Positions 45,271 through 53,955 of a DNA stretch of 64,000 nucleotides are shown here, in pieces (the stretch's first letter is position 1; every line of letters begins with the position of its first letter). Made by a program: the position numbers and the translations under genes. The stretch lies in contig JAYORG010000001.1 of NCBI GenBank assembly GCA_038123275.1, positions 1 through 64,000 on the forward strand. The letters are read 5' to 3'. The notes beneath the pieces are model-generated. The model did no database searches and had not been told where the DNA came from. It worked only from the letters and a program-made list of their open reading frames with translations. The DNA is from CAJQHT01 sp038123275. Its GTDB lineage: Bacteria; Pseudomonadota; Alphaproteobacteria; Rickettsiales; UBA1997.

Positions 45271-45864
45271 ATGACAGAAGTTGAATGTAGTGATTATAAT
45301 GAATTGTTAAAAATAGATAAGATCTTAAGAAATATTCCTCAAAGTGAATTAATAAAATTTATTCACAGGACCGTTATTGATAAAGAAGATATTGGCGGTG
45401 TCATAAACAGTGTATCTAACCTCTATCCAGATATGGACATGGATATTACAAATAACGTTGACAATCCAACTAGTGGAGATGTTTTAGGATCAATATTACG
45501 AATAGTGGTTGATTTAGTTGATGACAATAATAGAGATGGCTTAGTACAATTAGCTCGTACATACGGCCTTGCCGCTGAAGACGTTTACCTCAACATTCCC
45601 AAGGAGCGAACATTGTTAGATAAAGTTATCCACTACAAGGAAGCTCATCTTTTAAGAGATCTAAATCCAGATACAGTATTAGCAACAGTATTAGCTTTAG
45701 ATAAAATGCAGCAACAAGGCAAATTAGAAATTATTAAAAAAGGAACAAAATTACCAGAAAAGCTTTCTTCAATCATAGAAGAATATTCAAGGCCATCACC
45801 AAGCCCTGCTGCTGCACAAGTTAGAGAAAATAAAGGTAGAGATAACAAAGAAAGGGATCGTTAA
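45271..45864 (+). CDS. hypothetical protein in frame with the ankyrin/TPR gene
   Basis: A 197-aa, mostly helical protein with no signal or membrane segment and a C-terminal Pro/Ser then Arg/Lys/Asp-rich tail (RPSPSPAAAQVRENK). I do not recognise a family. It is in the same frame as the ankyrin/TPR gene, and no stop occurs between that gene's TAA (45214-45216) and this ATG, so it may once have been its C-terminal part. The phrase SELIKFIHR resembles EELIKFIKE in the ankyrin/TPR protein. It could be a separate gene, a duplicated fragment or a part split off by a stop codon. Confidence 0.5.
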   Translation: MTEVECSDYNELLKIDKILRNIPQSELIKFIHRTVIDKEDIGGVINSVSNLYPDMDMDITNNVDNPTSGDVLGSILRIVVDLVDDNNRDGLVQLARTYGLAAEDVYLNIPKERTLLDKVIHYKEAHLLRDLNPDTVLATVLALDKMQQQGKLEIIKKGTKLPEKLSSIIEEYSRPSPSPAAAQVRENKGRDNKERDR

Positions 45865-45877
45865 GATAATAATAACC

Positions 45878-47254
45878 TTAATTATCTACAAGAATACCAA
45901 CTAAAAAATCATCATCTTTTTTAACTATTCTAACATCAAAAATATTACCAACTTTTAAAGTTTTCTCTAAATTTTCTAATTTAACAACAGCAAAATTTTC
46001 ACATCTACCAATATTATTTTCTTCTAAAATAATTTTCTGAGTTGTTCCAATTAATGTATCTAAAAATTTATTTAATTCATTTTCTCCAGCCTCACGTAAT
46101 GCTTTAGCGCGCTGTTTTTTAATATTATTATTAATTTGTGGCATTTTTGCAGCGGGAGTTCCTTTTCTAGCTGAGTAAGGAAAAATATGATTAAAAATAA
46201 TACCAGCCTCCTTAATTAGATTTAATGTATTATTAAAATTTTCATCTGTTTCAGTTGGAAAACCAGCAATTATGTCAGAGCCAAAAGTAATATCTGGCCT
46301 TAATTCTCGTGCCTTAGCACAAAAATCTAACACTTGTTTCCTATTGTGCCTTCTTTTCATTCTTTTTAAAATCATGTCATCTCCAGCTTGTAAGCTAATG
46401 TGAAGATAGGGCATTAATCTTGGTTCATTTTTTAATAGATCTAAAAAATCATCATCAATTTCAGCAACATCAATGGAGGAAATTCTAAGTCGTGGCAATT
46501 CGGGTATTAACTTTAATAATCTTTTTACCATTTTTGAAAATGTTAAGCCTTCAAGTAAATCTTTTCCGTAATCAGAAATATCTACCCCAGTTAAAACTAC
46601 TTCATTGTAGCCTTTTTCAACCAAATTTCTAATTTGAGTAACAATTTCACCAAAAGCTACAGAGCGGCTATTGCCTCTTCCATAAGGAATTACACAAAAA
46701 GTACAGCGATGATTACAGCCATTTTGAATTTGCACAAAAGCACGGCTTTGATTTTCAAAGCCAGCAATCATATGAGAGGAAGTTTCTTTTATGGACATGA
46801 TGTCATTGACCATAATTTTGGATTCTAAATCTTTATCAATAAAAGAGCTATTTTCCTTAGCAAAGACTTGATCTGCATGAGATGAAGAACTATCAATTTT
46901 ATTAATTTTAGTTATTTGGTTATTAAAATAACTATCTTTATTAAATTTATCTTGATTGCCAAGAACGCGATCAACCTCAGCCATCTTAGCATATTTCCCC
47001 GGGTCAATTTGGGCGGCACAGCCAGTAATAACTATTTTACTTTCAGGGTTTTCTTTAGCAATTTTACGAATAGCTTGCTTAAGCTGCTTTTCAGCATTAG
47101 CAGTAACAGCACAGCTATTAAAGACAATTAAATTATTTTGATTTTGTATTTCTTGATTAGATTTAAGAAGTTCTTTTATGGCCTCGCTTTCATAGGCATT
47201 TAATCTACATCCAAAATTAATAACTCTAGGCTTTATCTCTCCTGGCATCATCAA
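45878..47254 (-). CDS. mtaB: tRNA (N6-L-threonylcarbamoyladenosine(37)-C2)-methylthiotransferase MtaB
   Basis: Radical-SAM methylthiotransferase that modifies t6A37 in tRNAs reading ANN codons. The N-terminal UPF0004 domain holds cluster cysteines in INFGCRLNAYESEAI, FNSCAVTANAEKQ and ITGCAAQID. The radical-SAM motif is CNHRCTFCVIPYGRG, followed by VVLTGVDISDYGKDL. A C-terminal TRAM domain ends the protein. GVDISDYG in place of GxNvxxYG supports MtaB over MiaB. Length 458 aa. Its start overlaps the BON lipoprotein gene by up to 29 nt; three consecutive ATG codons leave the exact start open. Confidence 0.92.
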   Translation of the reverse strand: MMMPGEIKPRVINFGCRLNAYESEAIKELLKSNQEIQNQNNLIVFNSCAVTANAEKQLKQAIRKIAKENPESKIVITGCAAQIDPGKYAKMAEVDRVLGNQDKFNKDSYFNNQITKINKIDSSSSHADQVFAKENSSFIDKDLESKIMVNDIMSIKETSSHMIAGFENQSRAFVQIQNGCNHRCTFCVIPYGRGNSRSVAFGEIVTQIRNLVEKGYNEVVLTGVDISDYGKDLLEGLTFSKMVKRLLKLIPELPRLRISSIDVAEIDDDFLDLLKNEPRLMPYLHISLQAGDDMILKRMKRRHNRKQVLDFCAKARELRPDITFGSDIIAGFPTETDENFNNTLNLIKEAGIIFNHIFPYSARKGTPAAKMPQINNNIKKQRAKALREAGENELNKFLDTLIGTTQKIILEENNIGRCENFAVVKLENLEKTLKVGNIFDVRIVKKDDDFLVGILVDN

Positions 47255-47825
47255 TATTTATTATGTGGCTAATAACTTTTTTAACACCTTTAATTCTAGC
47301 AATAGTGTTGGTAATTTGTTGAATTTGATAGTCATCATCTGATACTCCAAGTAAGTAAACTACACTATTTACAGTGTTGATTTTAACATTTTGCACGGAA
47401 ACATCTTTGGTAAATAGCATTCGGCTTTCAATTTGAGTAGTAATTAACGCATCTTTTGTGTAGGTTTTAAAGCCATTTAGGCGCGATCTATTTTTGGCAA
47501 TTTGAATTTCATTAATAACTTCTTTAACATTTTTTACCGACCAAGCAGAATCCACTGCCTTTTGTACTAAATAAGAGCTAGAAACAATACCAGTTAATAA
47601 TACTCTTTTTTCATTAACCATAACATCTATTGCATTTCCAGGAATTTTAAGGCCAGATGCTGAGAAGTTTTTGATAATTTTAGAGGCAATATTAATGTCA
47701 TCCTTAGTGTCAATAAGAGTTTTTTCTCTAGTTGCTAAATGTGAAGCTGTAACACTACCAACAACAATGGTTTCAATACAAGAAGTTAAAAATATTGCTG
47801 AAATGATGCTTAAGAGTTTCTTCAT
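47226..47825 (-). CDS. BON-domain lipoprotein (DolP/YraP-like)
   Basis: A 199-aa lipoprotein: the signal ends at the lipobox IFLTSC. Two BON domains follow, about 40-115 (DVMVNEKRVLLTGIVSSSYL) and 120-192 (VQNVKINTVNSVVYLLGVSD). This is the layout of DolP, which binds anionic phospholipid in the outer membrane and supports envelope integrity. The usual glycine of the second domain is present in LLGV. The gene overlaps mtaB and reads leftward. The 260 bp upstream, to the tRNA, show no further gene. Confidence 0.85.
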   Translation of the reverse strand: MKKLLSIISAIFLTSCIETIVVGSVTASHLATREKTLIDTKDDINIASKIIKNFSASGLKIPGNAIDVMVNEKRVLLTGIVSSSYLVQKAVDSAWSVKNVKEVINEIQIAKNRSRLNGFKTYTKDALITTQIESRMLFTKDVSVQNVKINTVNSVVYLLGVSDDDYQIQQITNTIARIKGVKKVISHIINIDDARRDKA

Positions 47826-48085
47826 TGATATTTAATTTAAATTAAAAATTATGATTTACCTAAGATAAACCTCAAAGCTATTTTTAGCAGCTTTTAAGAG
47901 GTAATAATGTTAACTTATTTCCCTTTAAAAAATCCATGGGTTAATTATTAGTTGAATCATTAAAATATTGCAATTTATTTTTTTATACTTATCGTCAAGT
48001 GCTCTTTAATAAATGGGATTTACTATAAAAACAACTTATTGTATATTAATTGATAGTTTTTTTAACTGTAAATCTTACATAAAAA

Positions 48086-48160
48086 GCGGGTGTAGCTCAG
48101 TGGTAGAGCACAACCTTGCCAAGGTTGGGGTCGTGAGTTCGAACCTCATCACCCGCTCCA
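48086..48160 (+). tRNA. tRNA-Gly (GCC)
   Basis: A full cloverleaf: acceptor GCGGGTG/CACCCGC, D arm GCTC/GAGC, anticodon arm CAACC-TTGCCAA-GGTTG with anticodon GCC, T arm GTGAG-TTCGAAC-CTCAT. The CCA end is encoded (48158-48160). It stands alone on the + strand, 107 bp before the CaaX-ended gene. Confidence 0.97.
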
Positions 48161-48192
48161 AAATCATTCATTAAAATTATTTTAAAACTTGC

Positions 48193-48221
48193 TTGCAACT
48201 TACTTTAAATTATGATACAAT
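48193..48221 (+). promoter_or_regulatory. sigma70-type promoter for the CaaX-ended gene
   Basis: TTGCAA (48193-48198), 17-bp spacer, TACAAT (48216-48221), 46 bp before the ATG at 48268. A nearly identical arrangement (TTGCAC, 17 bp, TACAAT) precedes the other large unknown gene near 59.5 kb. Confidence 0.6.
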
Positions 48222-48267
48222 AATTATACCATACTTTTATGGTTTAATTAATTATAAGCTTTAAGAT

Positions 48268-50625
48268 ATGTTTAAATCTAAAGAAAAAACTGAGGTAAAA
48301 ACTATTAAGGTAAAAGGATCCGATGATAAGTTACCTCCAATATCATTAAATGAAAAGACGAAAAAAGAGACAAAAAAGAAAAAAAATTTACCACACCCTT
48401 CCTCAAGTTTGTTTGATCTATCTCCTGAAAAGGAAGAATTTGATGTAGATCATGAGAGTTCATGGCTACTTAATCTTGATTTTGATGATGATCGTAAATC
48501 TAAAGGTCTTGAGCATGAAACTAAACGCGATAAGAGAGGTAAAGGACATGGCCATTTATCACCTGAACTAATTCAAATTGCAAGAGGAAATAAAAAATCT
48601 TTTCAAGCTGTTTTTCGTTATGAAGATAGATTAATGGATGGAGATTCTCATTCTCGTGAAAGTGCAGAGGAATTACATCCAACAGAGAATTTTGATACAT
48701 TCTGTTCTGAAACATGCCTTGAAATTAGTAAAAAAATAGGTAATAAATATTCAAAAAAGGAAGTATTAAGATTAGTAGAAATACTTTTCAATGCTTTAAT
48801 AAATATAAGGTATTTAAAATTTAGGATAGATGATTTACAAGAAGGAAATGATTGCAGCAAGAATGATTTGATGCAATTTGTCTTTGCCAATACTGACATA
48901 GCAATTGGAATGAGTATATTAGATATAGTAGATAAAGATTCAGCTCGTGAATTGCGAAAAAATATTAACGAGTTATTTAACTCCAAACTTATTGATAATG
49001 TTGGAGATTTGCACGAATTATTATGTCATAAATCTTTTAAAACTTTCTGGCAAAAAGCAAAAAAACAAAAAGATCTTATCAAATGGCAAGGAGAAGATGT
49101 TGCGGTGTTGCGTACAAAAAATGAGTTTGATGGTGATGCCTTTGATACGGAGGTTTTTGTTGTAAGAGATAAGAAGGGTTTTTACAAAGCACTTCGTATC
49201 CCTATGATGAGGGTTATGGATGTAAATTTAACAAGAGCTCGTTCTTTATTAAGTAGTATAGATAATAAATCCAATAAAATTGTGGTGATGGATGATAATT
49301 GCGAGACATATCCAGTTGGAGGAGGCTATCATGCATTAAGAGTTGGTAATGATATAAATACTAAACGTGATATAACCAAAACTTTAAAGCAAAACCTAGT
49401 TTACGTAAAGCCTAAGGGACAAAAGCAAGAGTGGTTAGCATATAGAACCATGGATACGGATAAAGGCCTTGGATATTATCATGGAACTTATATTTCTGCA
49501 GATGCACGTTTCCCAGGTGGTCAATATTTCTTTAATCAGCCTTGCGATAGATCTCAAAATGCACAAATGACTAGCTCAAGACTAGACATAACTCCTCGTA
49601 ATAATCATTCTCTTGGTGCTGGTGGTATTATATTTTATGGGTCTAAAGTAGGCAAAACTACTACAGTTGGAGACGATTCTTTACATCCATCTGGTCTTAG
49701 ATGTTTATCTTTAGCACCACACGCCTTAATAGATAATCATACTAGAAGGTTAACAAGCAAACAGTTAGATGCAGTTGAATCTATTGGAATTGAATTACGT
49801 AAACCTCAGATGGCAAATGTACAATTATGGCTTCATGATTTAGAGAAATTTTCCAGGTACAAAAGAAGTGCAAAAGCTACACAGCGTACCAAGCCTTTAT
49901 ACATTGGAGGTCTTGACATAGAAAATGAAAGAGTAGTTAGTAATAGTGATGATCTTACAGATTGTGATGTAAGAGAGATTACAAAGTTTTTATGGAAATA
50001 TTTGAGTTGTATTAGATCTAAAAATTCTTATTCAAGATTATATTCCAATGGAGAGAAGATAGGAGATGCTGCTCCATTAAAAGAATGTCCAGAAGCATTA
50101 ATTAATATGATGTTTGAAGTATTTAATAATGCTGAAGGTGAAGTTATGTCAGAAGTACAATTAAATGATCTTATGATGACTCAAATTAACGAATGTAGGC
50201 AGCTGATAGAAGATGTTAATCAATATTTAAAAGGTCATGGTCATCCAGATTCTAAAGGTGAAGATTTGCTAATAGCAAATAGGAAAGCAGATAATATTAA
50301 ATTAGCCCAAGAGAGCTTTAGAGATTTTAGAGCTGTTGCAAGATATAAAACTCTTCATAAATCTCGATTGAACGATATAAACCATGAAATACAAACAGGA
50401 GCTCTTGATTTAAACGATGATGCATTTTCAGAATTCGAAGACAACAAAGATGCAGTTGTAACTGATAATATAAAAAAGCTTAAGCAAGATGAAAGATTAA
50501 CTTATGCATTAGAAGCTTCTTATGAATCTTTTATGGCAAAATGCAGAGATAAACAACCATCAAATAGCCCTTCATCTGCTAAAACTAAAGAAAAAGGATC
50601 AGCAATTTGCTGTATAGTTTGCTAA
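48268..50625 (+). CDS. large unrecognised protein ending in a CaaX prenylation box, candidate effector
   Basis: A 785-aa soluble protein without signal peptide or membrane span. The first 100 residues are Lys/Asp/Glu rich and probably disordered. The central part (about 280-540) looks globular, with YPVGGGYHALRVGND, ADARFPGGQYFFNQPCDRS, and SLGAGGIIFYGSKVGKTTT. The last 200 residues are mainly helical. The very end is AICCIVC, whose last four residues, Cys-Ile-Val-Cys, form a CaaX box, with a second Cys before it and a Lys-rich stretch (AKTKEKG) upstream, as in prenylated eukaryotic GTPases and some Legionella effectors. Family unknown. Host membrane targeting through host prenylation is inference. 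It lies between tRNA-Gly and tRNA-Phe with its own promoter. Confidence 0.7.
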   Translation: MFKSKEKTEVKTIKVKGSDDKLPPISLNEKTKKETKKKKNLPHPSSSLFDLSPEKEEFDVDHESSWLLNLDFDDDRKSKGLEHETKRDKRGKGHGHLSPELIQIARGNKKSFQAVFRYEDRLMDGDSHSRESAEELHPTENFDTFCSETCLEISKKIGNKYSKKEVLRLVEILFNALINIRYLKFRIDDLQEGNDCSKNDLMQFVFANTDIAIGMSILDIVDKDSARELRKNINELFNSKLIDNVGDLHELLCHKSFKTFWQKAKKQKDLIKWQGEDVAVLRTKNEFDGDAFDTEVFVVRDKKGFYKALRIPMMRVMDVNLTRARSLLSSIDNKSNKIVVMDDNCETYPVGGGYHALRVGNDINTKRDITKTLKQNLVYVKPKGQKQEWLAYRTMDTDKGLGYYHGTYISADARFPGGQYFFNQPCDRSQNAQMTSSRLDITPRNNHSLGAGGIIFYGSKVGKTTTVGDDSLHPSGLRCLSLAPHALIDNHTRRLTSKQLDAVESIGIELRKPQMANVQLWLHDLEKFSRYKRSAKATQRTKPLYIGGLDIENERVVSNSDDLTDCDVREITKFLWKYLSCIRSKNSYSRLYSNGEKIGDAAPLKECPEALINMMFEVFNNAEGEVMSEVQLNDLMMTQINECRQLIEDVNQYLKGHGHPDSKGEDLLIANRKADNIKLAQESFRDFRAVARYKTLHKSRLNDINHEIQTGALDLNDDAFSEFEDNKDAVVTDNIKKLKQDERLTYALEASYESFMAKCRDKQPSNSPSSAKTKEKGSAICCIVC

Positions 50626-50650
50626 GAAGTGTTATAGTTTGTGTAATTTG

Positions 50651-50726
50651 TGGTGCCCGAACGCGGATTTGAACCACGGACACAAGGATTTTCAGTCCTT
50701 TGCTCTACCAACTGAGCTATTCGGGC
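50651..50726 (-). tRNA. tRNA-Phe (GAA)
   Basis: Read from 50726 leftward: acceptor GCCCGAA/TTCGGGC, D arm GCTC/GAGC, anticodon arm AGGAC-TGAAAAT-CCTTG region with anticodon GAA, T arm TCCGTGG-TTCAAAT-CCGCG region, encoded CCA. It lies 25 bp after the CaaX-ended gene, on the opposite strand. The anticodon and cloverleaf are clear; arm borders are by eye. Confidence 0.95.
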
Positions 50727-50891
50727 TAAAAAATAGTTATCTAAACTAAAATATCTTTTATTTTAGCTTGCTAATCATTTTCTAATAATGAGCGAGAAAT
50801 CATAAATTAGGGTTTTTATTTTGCAAGTTGCTTTTAGAGTGACCGCAATTTAATATTTGTTAAATTAACAATTTATTTTCAAATTCAAATT

Positions 50892-51998
50892 ATGTCCCTA
50901 AAATGTGGAATTGTTGGATTGCCAAATGTTGGTAAGTCTACTCTTTTTAATGCTTTAACACAAACTAGCGCAGCGCAAGCAGAAAATTATCCATTTTGTA
51001 CCATCGAGCCTAATAGTGGCCAGGTTCCAGTACCAGATGAGCGTTTAGATAAATTAACCAAAATAGCAGGATCCAAAGAGATAATTCCCGTACAAATAGA
51101 GTTTGTTGATATTGCTGGTTTAGTTAAAGGGGCTAGTAAAGGAGAAGGTCTTGGTAATAAATTTTTGTCTCATATTAGAGAAGTAGATGCCATTATTAAT
51201 GTAATTCGTTGTTTTGAAGATGAAAATATTACTCATGTTGAAGGCAATATTGATGTTATTCGAGATGTTGAGTTAATTCAAATTGAATTAATTTTATCCG
51301 ATCTAGAAAGTTTAGAAAAAAGACTGCCAAATTTAGAGAAAAAAGCTAAAAATACCAAAGATAAAGAGCTTTTACTTCAAATTGAATTAATTAAGAGAGC
51401 AATTCCTATTTTAAGCGATGGTAAGCCAGCCTCTTTAGTAAAATTAAATGATGAAGAGGAGATAAAAACTTTTAAAAATTTGCAATTAATAACTTCCAAG
51501 CCACAGCTTTTTGTAGCCAACTTAAGTGAAAGTGAAGTTATTTCAGGCAATAAATTTTATGATCAATTAGAGCAGTTTGGCAAAGAAAATAATTTTCCAG
51601 TTTTAAAAATATCAGCTCAAGTTGAATCAGAAATTGCTGCCTTAGAAGATGAAGAAGAGAAAAAAGAATTTTTAGAAACAATAGGCCTAGAAGAAACTGG
51701 CCTTTCTCAAATTATTAAAGCTGGCTACAAATTACTTAATTTAATTACCTTTTTTACTGTCGGCCCAAAAGAATGTCATGCCTGGAATGTAAAAGCTGGG
51801 TCAATGGCTCCTAAAGCAGCTGGTGTTATTCATACTGATTTTGAAGCAGGATTTATTCGAGCTGAAACAATTTCATATCAAGATTACATAGAATTTAATG
51901 GTGAAGAAGGCTCCAAAAACGCTGGTAAATTGCGTTTAGAAGGCAAAGAATACGTAGTGCAAGATGGAGATGTTTTTCATTTTAGATTTAATAATTAA
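50892..51998 (+). CDS. ychF: redox-regulated ribosome-binding ATPase YchF
   Basis: Obg-family P-loop protein that prefers ATP. G1 is GIVGLPNVGKSTLFNALT, the switch region NYPFCTIEPNSGQVPVPDER, G3 DIAGLVKGASKGEGLG, then a coiled-coil insertion (about 130-200) and a TGS domain at the C-terminus (LITFFTVGPKECHAWNVKAG). Length 368 aa is standard. A family A repeat begins at the base after its stop codon. Commonly linked pth is not present. Confidence 0.96.
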   Translation: MSLKCGIVGLPNVGKSTLFNALTQTSAAQAENYPFCTIEPNSGQVPVPDERLDKLTKIAGSKEIIPVQIEFVDIAGLVKGASKGEGLGNKFLSHIREVDAIINVIRCFEDENITHVEGNIDVIRDVELIQIELILSDLESLEKRLPNLEKKAKNTKDKELLLQIELIKRAIPILSDGKPASLVKLNDEEEIKTFKNLQLITSKPQLFVANLSESEVISGNKFYDQLEQFGKENNFPVLKISAQVESEIAALEDEEEKKEFLETIGLEETGLSQIIKAGYKLLNLITFFTVGPKECHAWNVKAGSMAPKAAGVIHTDFEAGFIRAETISYQDYIEFNGEEGSKNAGKLRLEGKEYVVQDGDVFHFRFNN

Positions 51999-52060
51999 CC
52001 CTGTCACGGGGTGGGGTCAGTGCTTACTTTGACCCCATCACTTATGTGGCGACGCCAGGA
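51999..52060. repeat. intergenic palindromic repeat, family A (copy 3)
   Basis: It begins immediately after the ychF stop with CCCTGTCACGGGG, then arms GGGGTCA (52014-52020) and TGACCCC around a loop, then CATCACTTATGTGG. The hairpin differs from the one at 22639-22662 at only a few loop positions. It lies between convergent ychF and purB and may act on their 3' ends. Confidence 0.7.
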
Positions 52061-52083
52061 TACAGCAAAAACAATGCTAATAT

Positions 52084-53379
52084 TTAAGCAAAAATCTTAT
52101 TAAAAATCCTATCAACATTTTGTTGATAATAAGAAACATCAAATATCTTTTCTAATTTTTCTTTAGACATTGCTTCTAAAACTTCTTTATCCTGACAAAG
52201 CAATTCAAAGAAATCAGTTTCTTCGCTCCAAACTTTCATGGCATTTCTTTGAACAATTTGATAAGCAGCCTCTCTAGAAACTCCAGCCTCGTCAATTAAA
52301 GCTAATAAAACTCTTTGTGAAAATACTAAGCCATTTAATTTATTGAGATTTCTCTTCATATTTTTTGGATAAATTAGAAGATTTTCTACTAGACCTATTA
52401 ATCGGTTTAAGGCAAAATCAAGAACAACAGTAGCATCAGGAGCAACCATTCTCTCAACACTTGAGTGAGAAATATCTCTTTCATGCCAAAGAGCTACATT
52501 TTCTAGCATTGGCGTAACACTAGACCTAACAATTCTTGCTAGCCCAGTTAAGTTTTCACTTAATATTGGGTTTCTTTTATGAGGCATTGCAGAGCTACCT
52601 TTTTGACCTTTAGAAAAAAATTCTTCTACTTCTAAAACTTCAGTTCTTTGTAAATGCCTAACTTCAACGGCAATATTTTCAATTGAAGAAGCAATAACCC
52701 CCAACACTGAAAAGAAAAATGCATGTCTGTCTCTTGGAATTATTTGTGAGGATACTTCTTCTTCATTTAAACCCATTTTTTTAGCAACATGTTTTTGTAC
52801 AAATGGATCTACCGTAGCCATAGTTCCAACAGCTCCAGAAATAGCACAAATAGCAATTTCTTCTCTTGCTTGAATTAATCTTTGTCTATTTCTTTTAAAT
52901 TCAGCATAAAAACGAGCCATTTTAAGACCAAAAGTAGTTGGCTCAGCATGTATTCCATGTGATCTTCCAAGACAAATTGTATTTTTATGTTCTACAGATT
53001 GTTTTTTTAAAGCTTCTAATAGTCTGTCTAAATCATCTAATAGAATTTCACTAGCCATATCTAGCTGTTTAGAAAGGCAAGTATCCAAAACATCAGAACT
53101 TGTCATGCCTTTATGAACATATTTTGAAGGTTCACCAATAGATTCAGCCAAATTAGTTAAAAAGGCAATAACATCATGTTTGGTAGTTCTTTCAATTTCT
53201 AAAATTCTATCAACATCAAATGTAGCATTTTCAAATATGTGCTTGGATGTTCCTTGTGGAACTTGGTTTAATATTTCCATCGCTTCAACAGCATTGGCTT
53301 CAATATCTAGCCATATTTGATATTTAGTTTGGTCAGACCAAATATTGGCCATTTCAGGGCGTGAGTAACGAGGAATCAT
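52084..53379 (-). CDS. purB: adenylosuccinate lyase
   Basis: PurB acts twice in purine synthesis: it cleaves SAICAR to AICAR and adenylosuccinate to AMP. The fumarase/aspartase signature GSSAMPHKRNPILSENLTG has the flexible catalytic loop, and SDVLDTCLSKQL plus GRSHGIHAEPTTFG supply the active-site His. Length 431 aa is complete. No other pur gene is nearby. Since ThiC needs the purine intermediate AIR, its presence fits a partly intact purine pathway, although PurB also works in salvage. The gene is convergent with ychF. Confidence 0.96.
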   Translation of the reverse strand: MIPRYSRPEMANIWSDQTKYQIWLDIEANAVEAMEILNQVPQGTSKHIFENATFDVDRILEIERTTKHDVIAFLTNLAESIGEPSKYVHKGMTSSDVLDTCLSKQLDMASEILLDDLDRLLEALKKQSVEHKNTICLGRSHGIHAEPTTFGLKMARFYAEFKRNRQRLIQAREEIAICAISGAVGTMATVDPFVQKHVAKKMGLNEEEVSSQIIPRDRHAFFFSVLGVIASSIENIAVEVRHLQRTEVLEVEEFFSKGQKGSSAMPHKRNPILSENLTGLARIVRSSVTPMLENVALWHERDISHSSVERMVAPDATVVLDFALNRLIGLVENLLIYPKNMKRNLNKLNGLVFSQRVLLALIDEAGVSREAAYQIVQRNAMKVWSEETDFFELLCQDKEVLEAMSKEKLEKIFDVSYYQQNVDRIFNKIFA

Positions 53380-53499
53380 TATGTTATTTATTAAATTGAT
53401 TAAAAAGTAGTGAAGTCACAATTTTAAATTTTTGTTAATAAAAGGCAATATGTTAATTGTTTTCTTCTGATGGTACAGGGTTAATGATTATTTTCTACC

Positions 53500-53627
53500 T
53501 GTCATCCTGAACTTAGAGACCCTTGAGCTTATAAAATAAGTTCTAGGGTCTCTTTGTGACGTGAGATCCTGTTACATAAGAATAACTAAGGTCTAAAGAC
53601 CTAAGTTATTCTAAGTTCAGGATGACA
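53500..53627. repeat. palindromic repeat, family B (copy 1, full-length with inverted ends)
   Basis: The element is bounded by TGTCATCCTGAACTTAGA (53500) and its reverse complement ending at 53627. Inside are GAGACCCT/AGGGTCTC with a nested CTTAT/ATAAG, and a near-perfect palindrome at 53581-53610 (AATAACTAAGGTCT with AGACCTAAGTTATT, one mismatch). It has no coding capacity, so it may be a small non-autonomous element. Two shorter relatives are at 60527 and 63792. Confidence 0.75.
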
Positions 53628-53706
53628 ACTTGGTCTTTAGCTGAGACTAGCAATAAGGGGTTAAAGTAAGTATTAAAACCAATTTTTTATGGGGTTGTAA
53701 TCTTAA

Positions 53707-53845
53707 AAAATAATTGTGCTCACTGAGGTAAAAGTGTTAAGAAAACAATTGATAATTGTTTTTAGCTTTTACGGCCATAAATCTATGATTTATGCCCGAG
53801 TTTTTTCTTAGAAAAATAATTGTGCTCACTGAGCACAATTATTTT
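53707..53845. repeat. hairpin cluster with threefold 16-bp repeat in the purB / recG gap
   Basis: AAAATAATTGTGCTCA occurs at 53707-53722 and 53813-53828, and inverted at 53830-53845. The last two form a perfect 16-bp stem with a 1-nt loop. Between them lie AAAACAATT-GAT-AATTGTTTT (53742-53762) and CATAAATC-TAT-GATTTATG (53776-53794), both with 3-nt loops. The rest of the 576-bp gap (53380-53955) holds family B copy 1 and no credible gene. The final stem may also terminate transcription. Confidence 0.75.
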
Positions 53846-53955
53846 CTTCCATAAAATATCCAATTTATTTTTTATTAAAATTAACTCTTTATTTTAAAAA
53901 GATTTTAATATGAAATATTACTATTATCAGAACCACAAATTCCAAAAATTTCCCA

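Noticed and set aside
49630..49680. GSKVGKTT in the 785-aa protein as a possible P-loop
   Set aside because: The spacing before GKT is one residue short of the GxxxxGK[ST] pattern, and no Walker B or other NTPase motif is visible.
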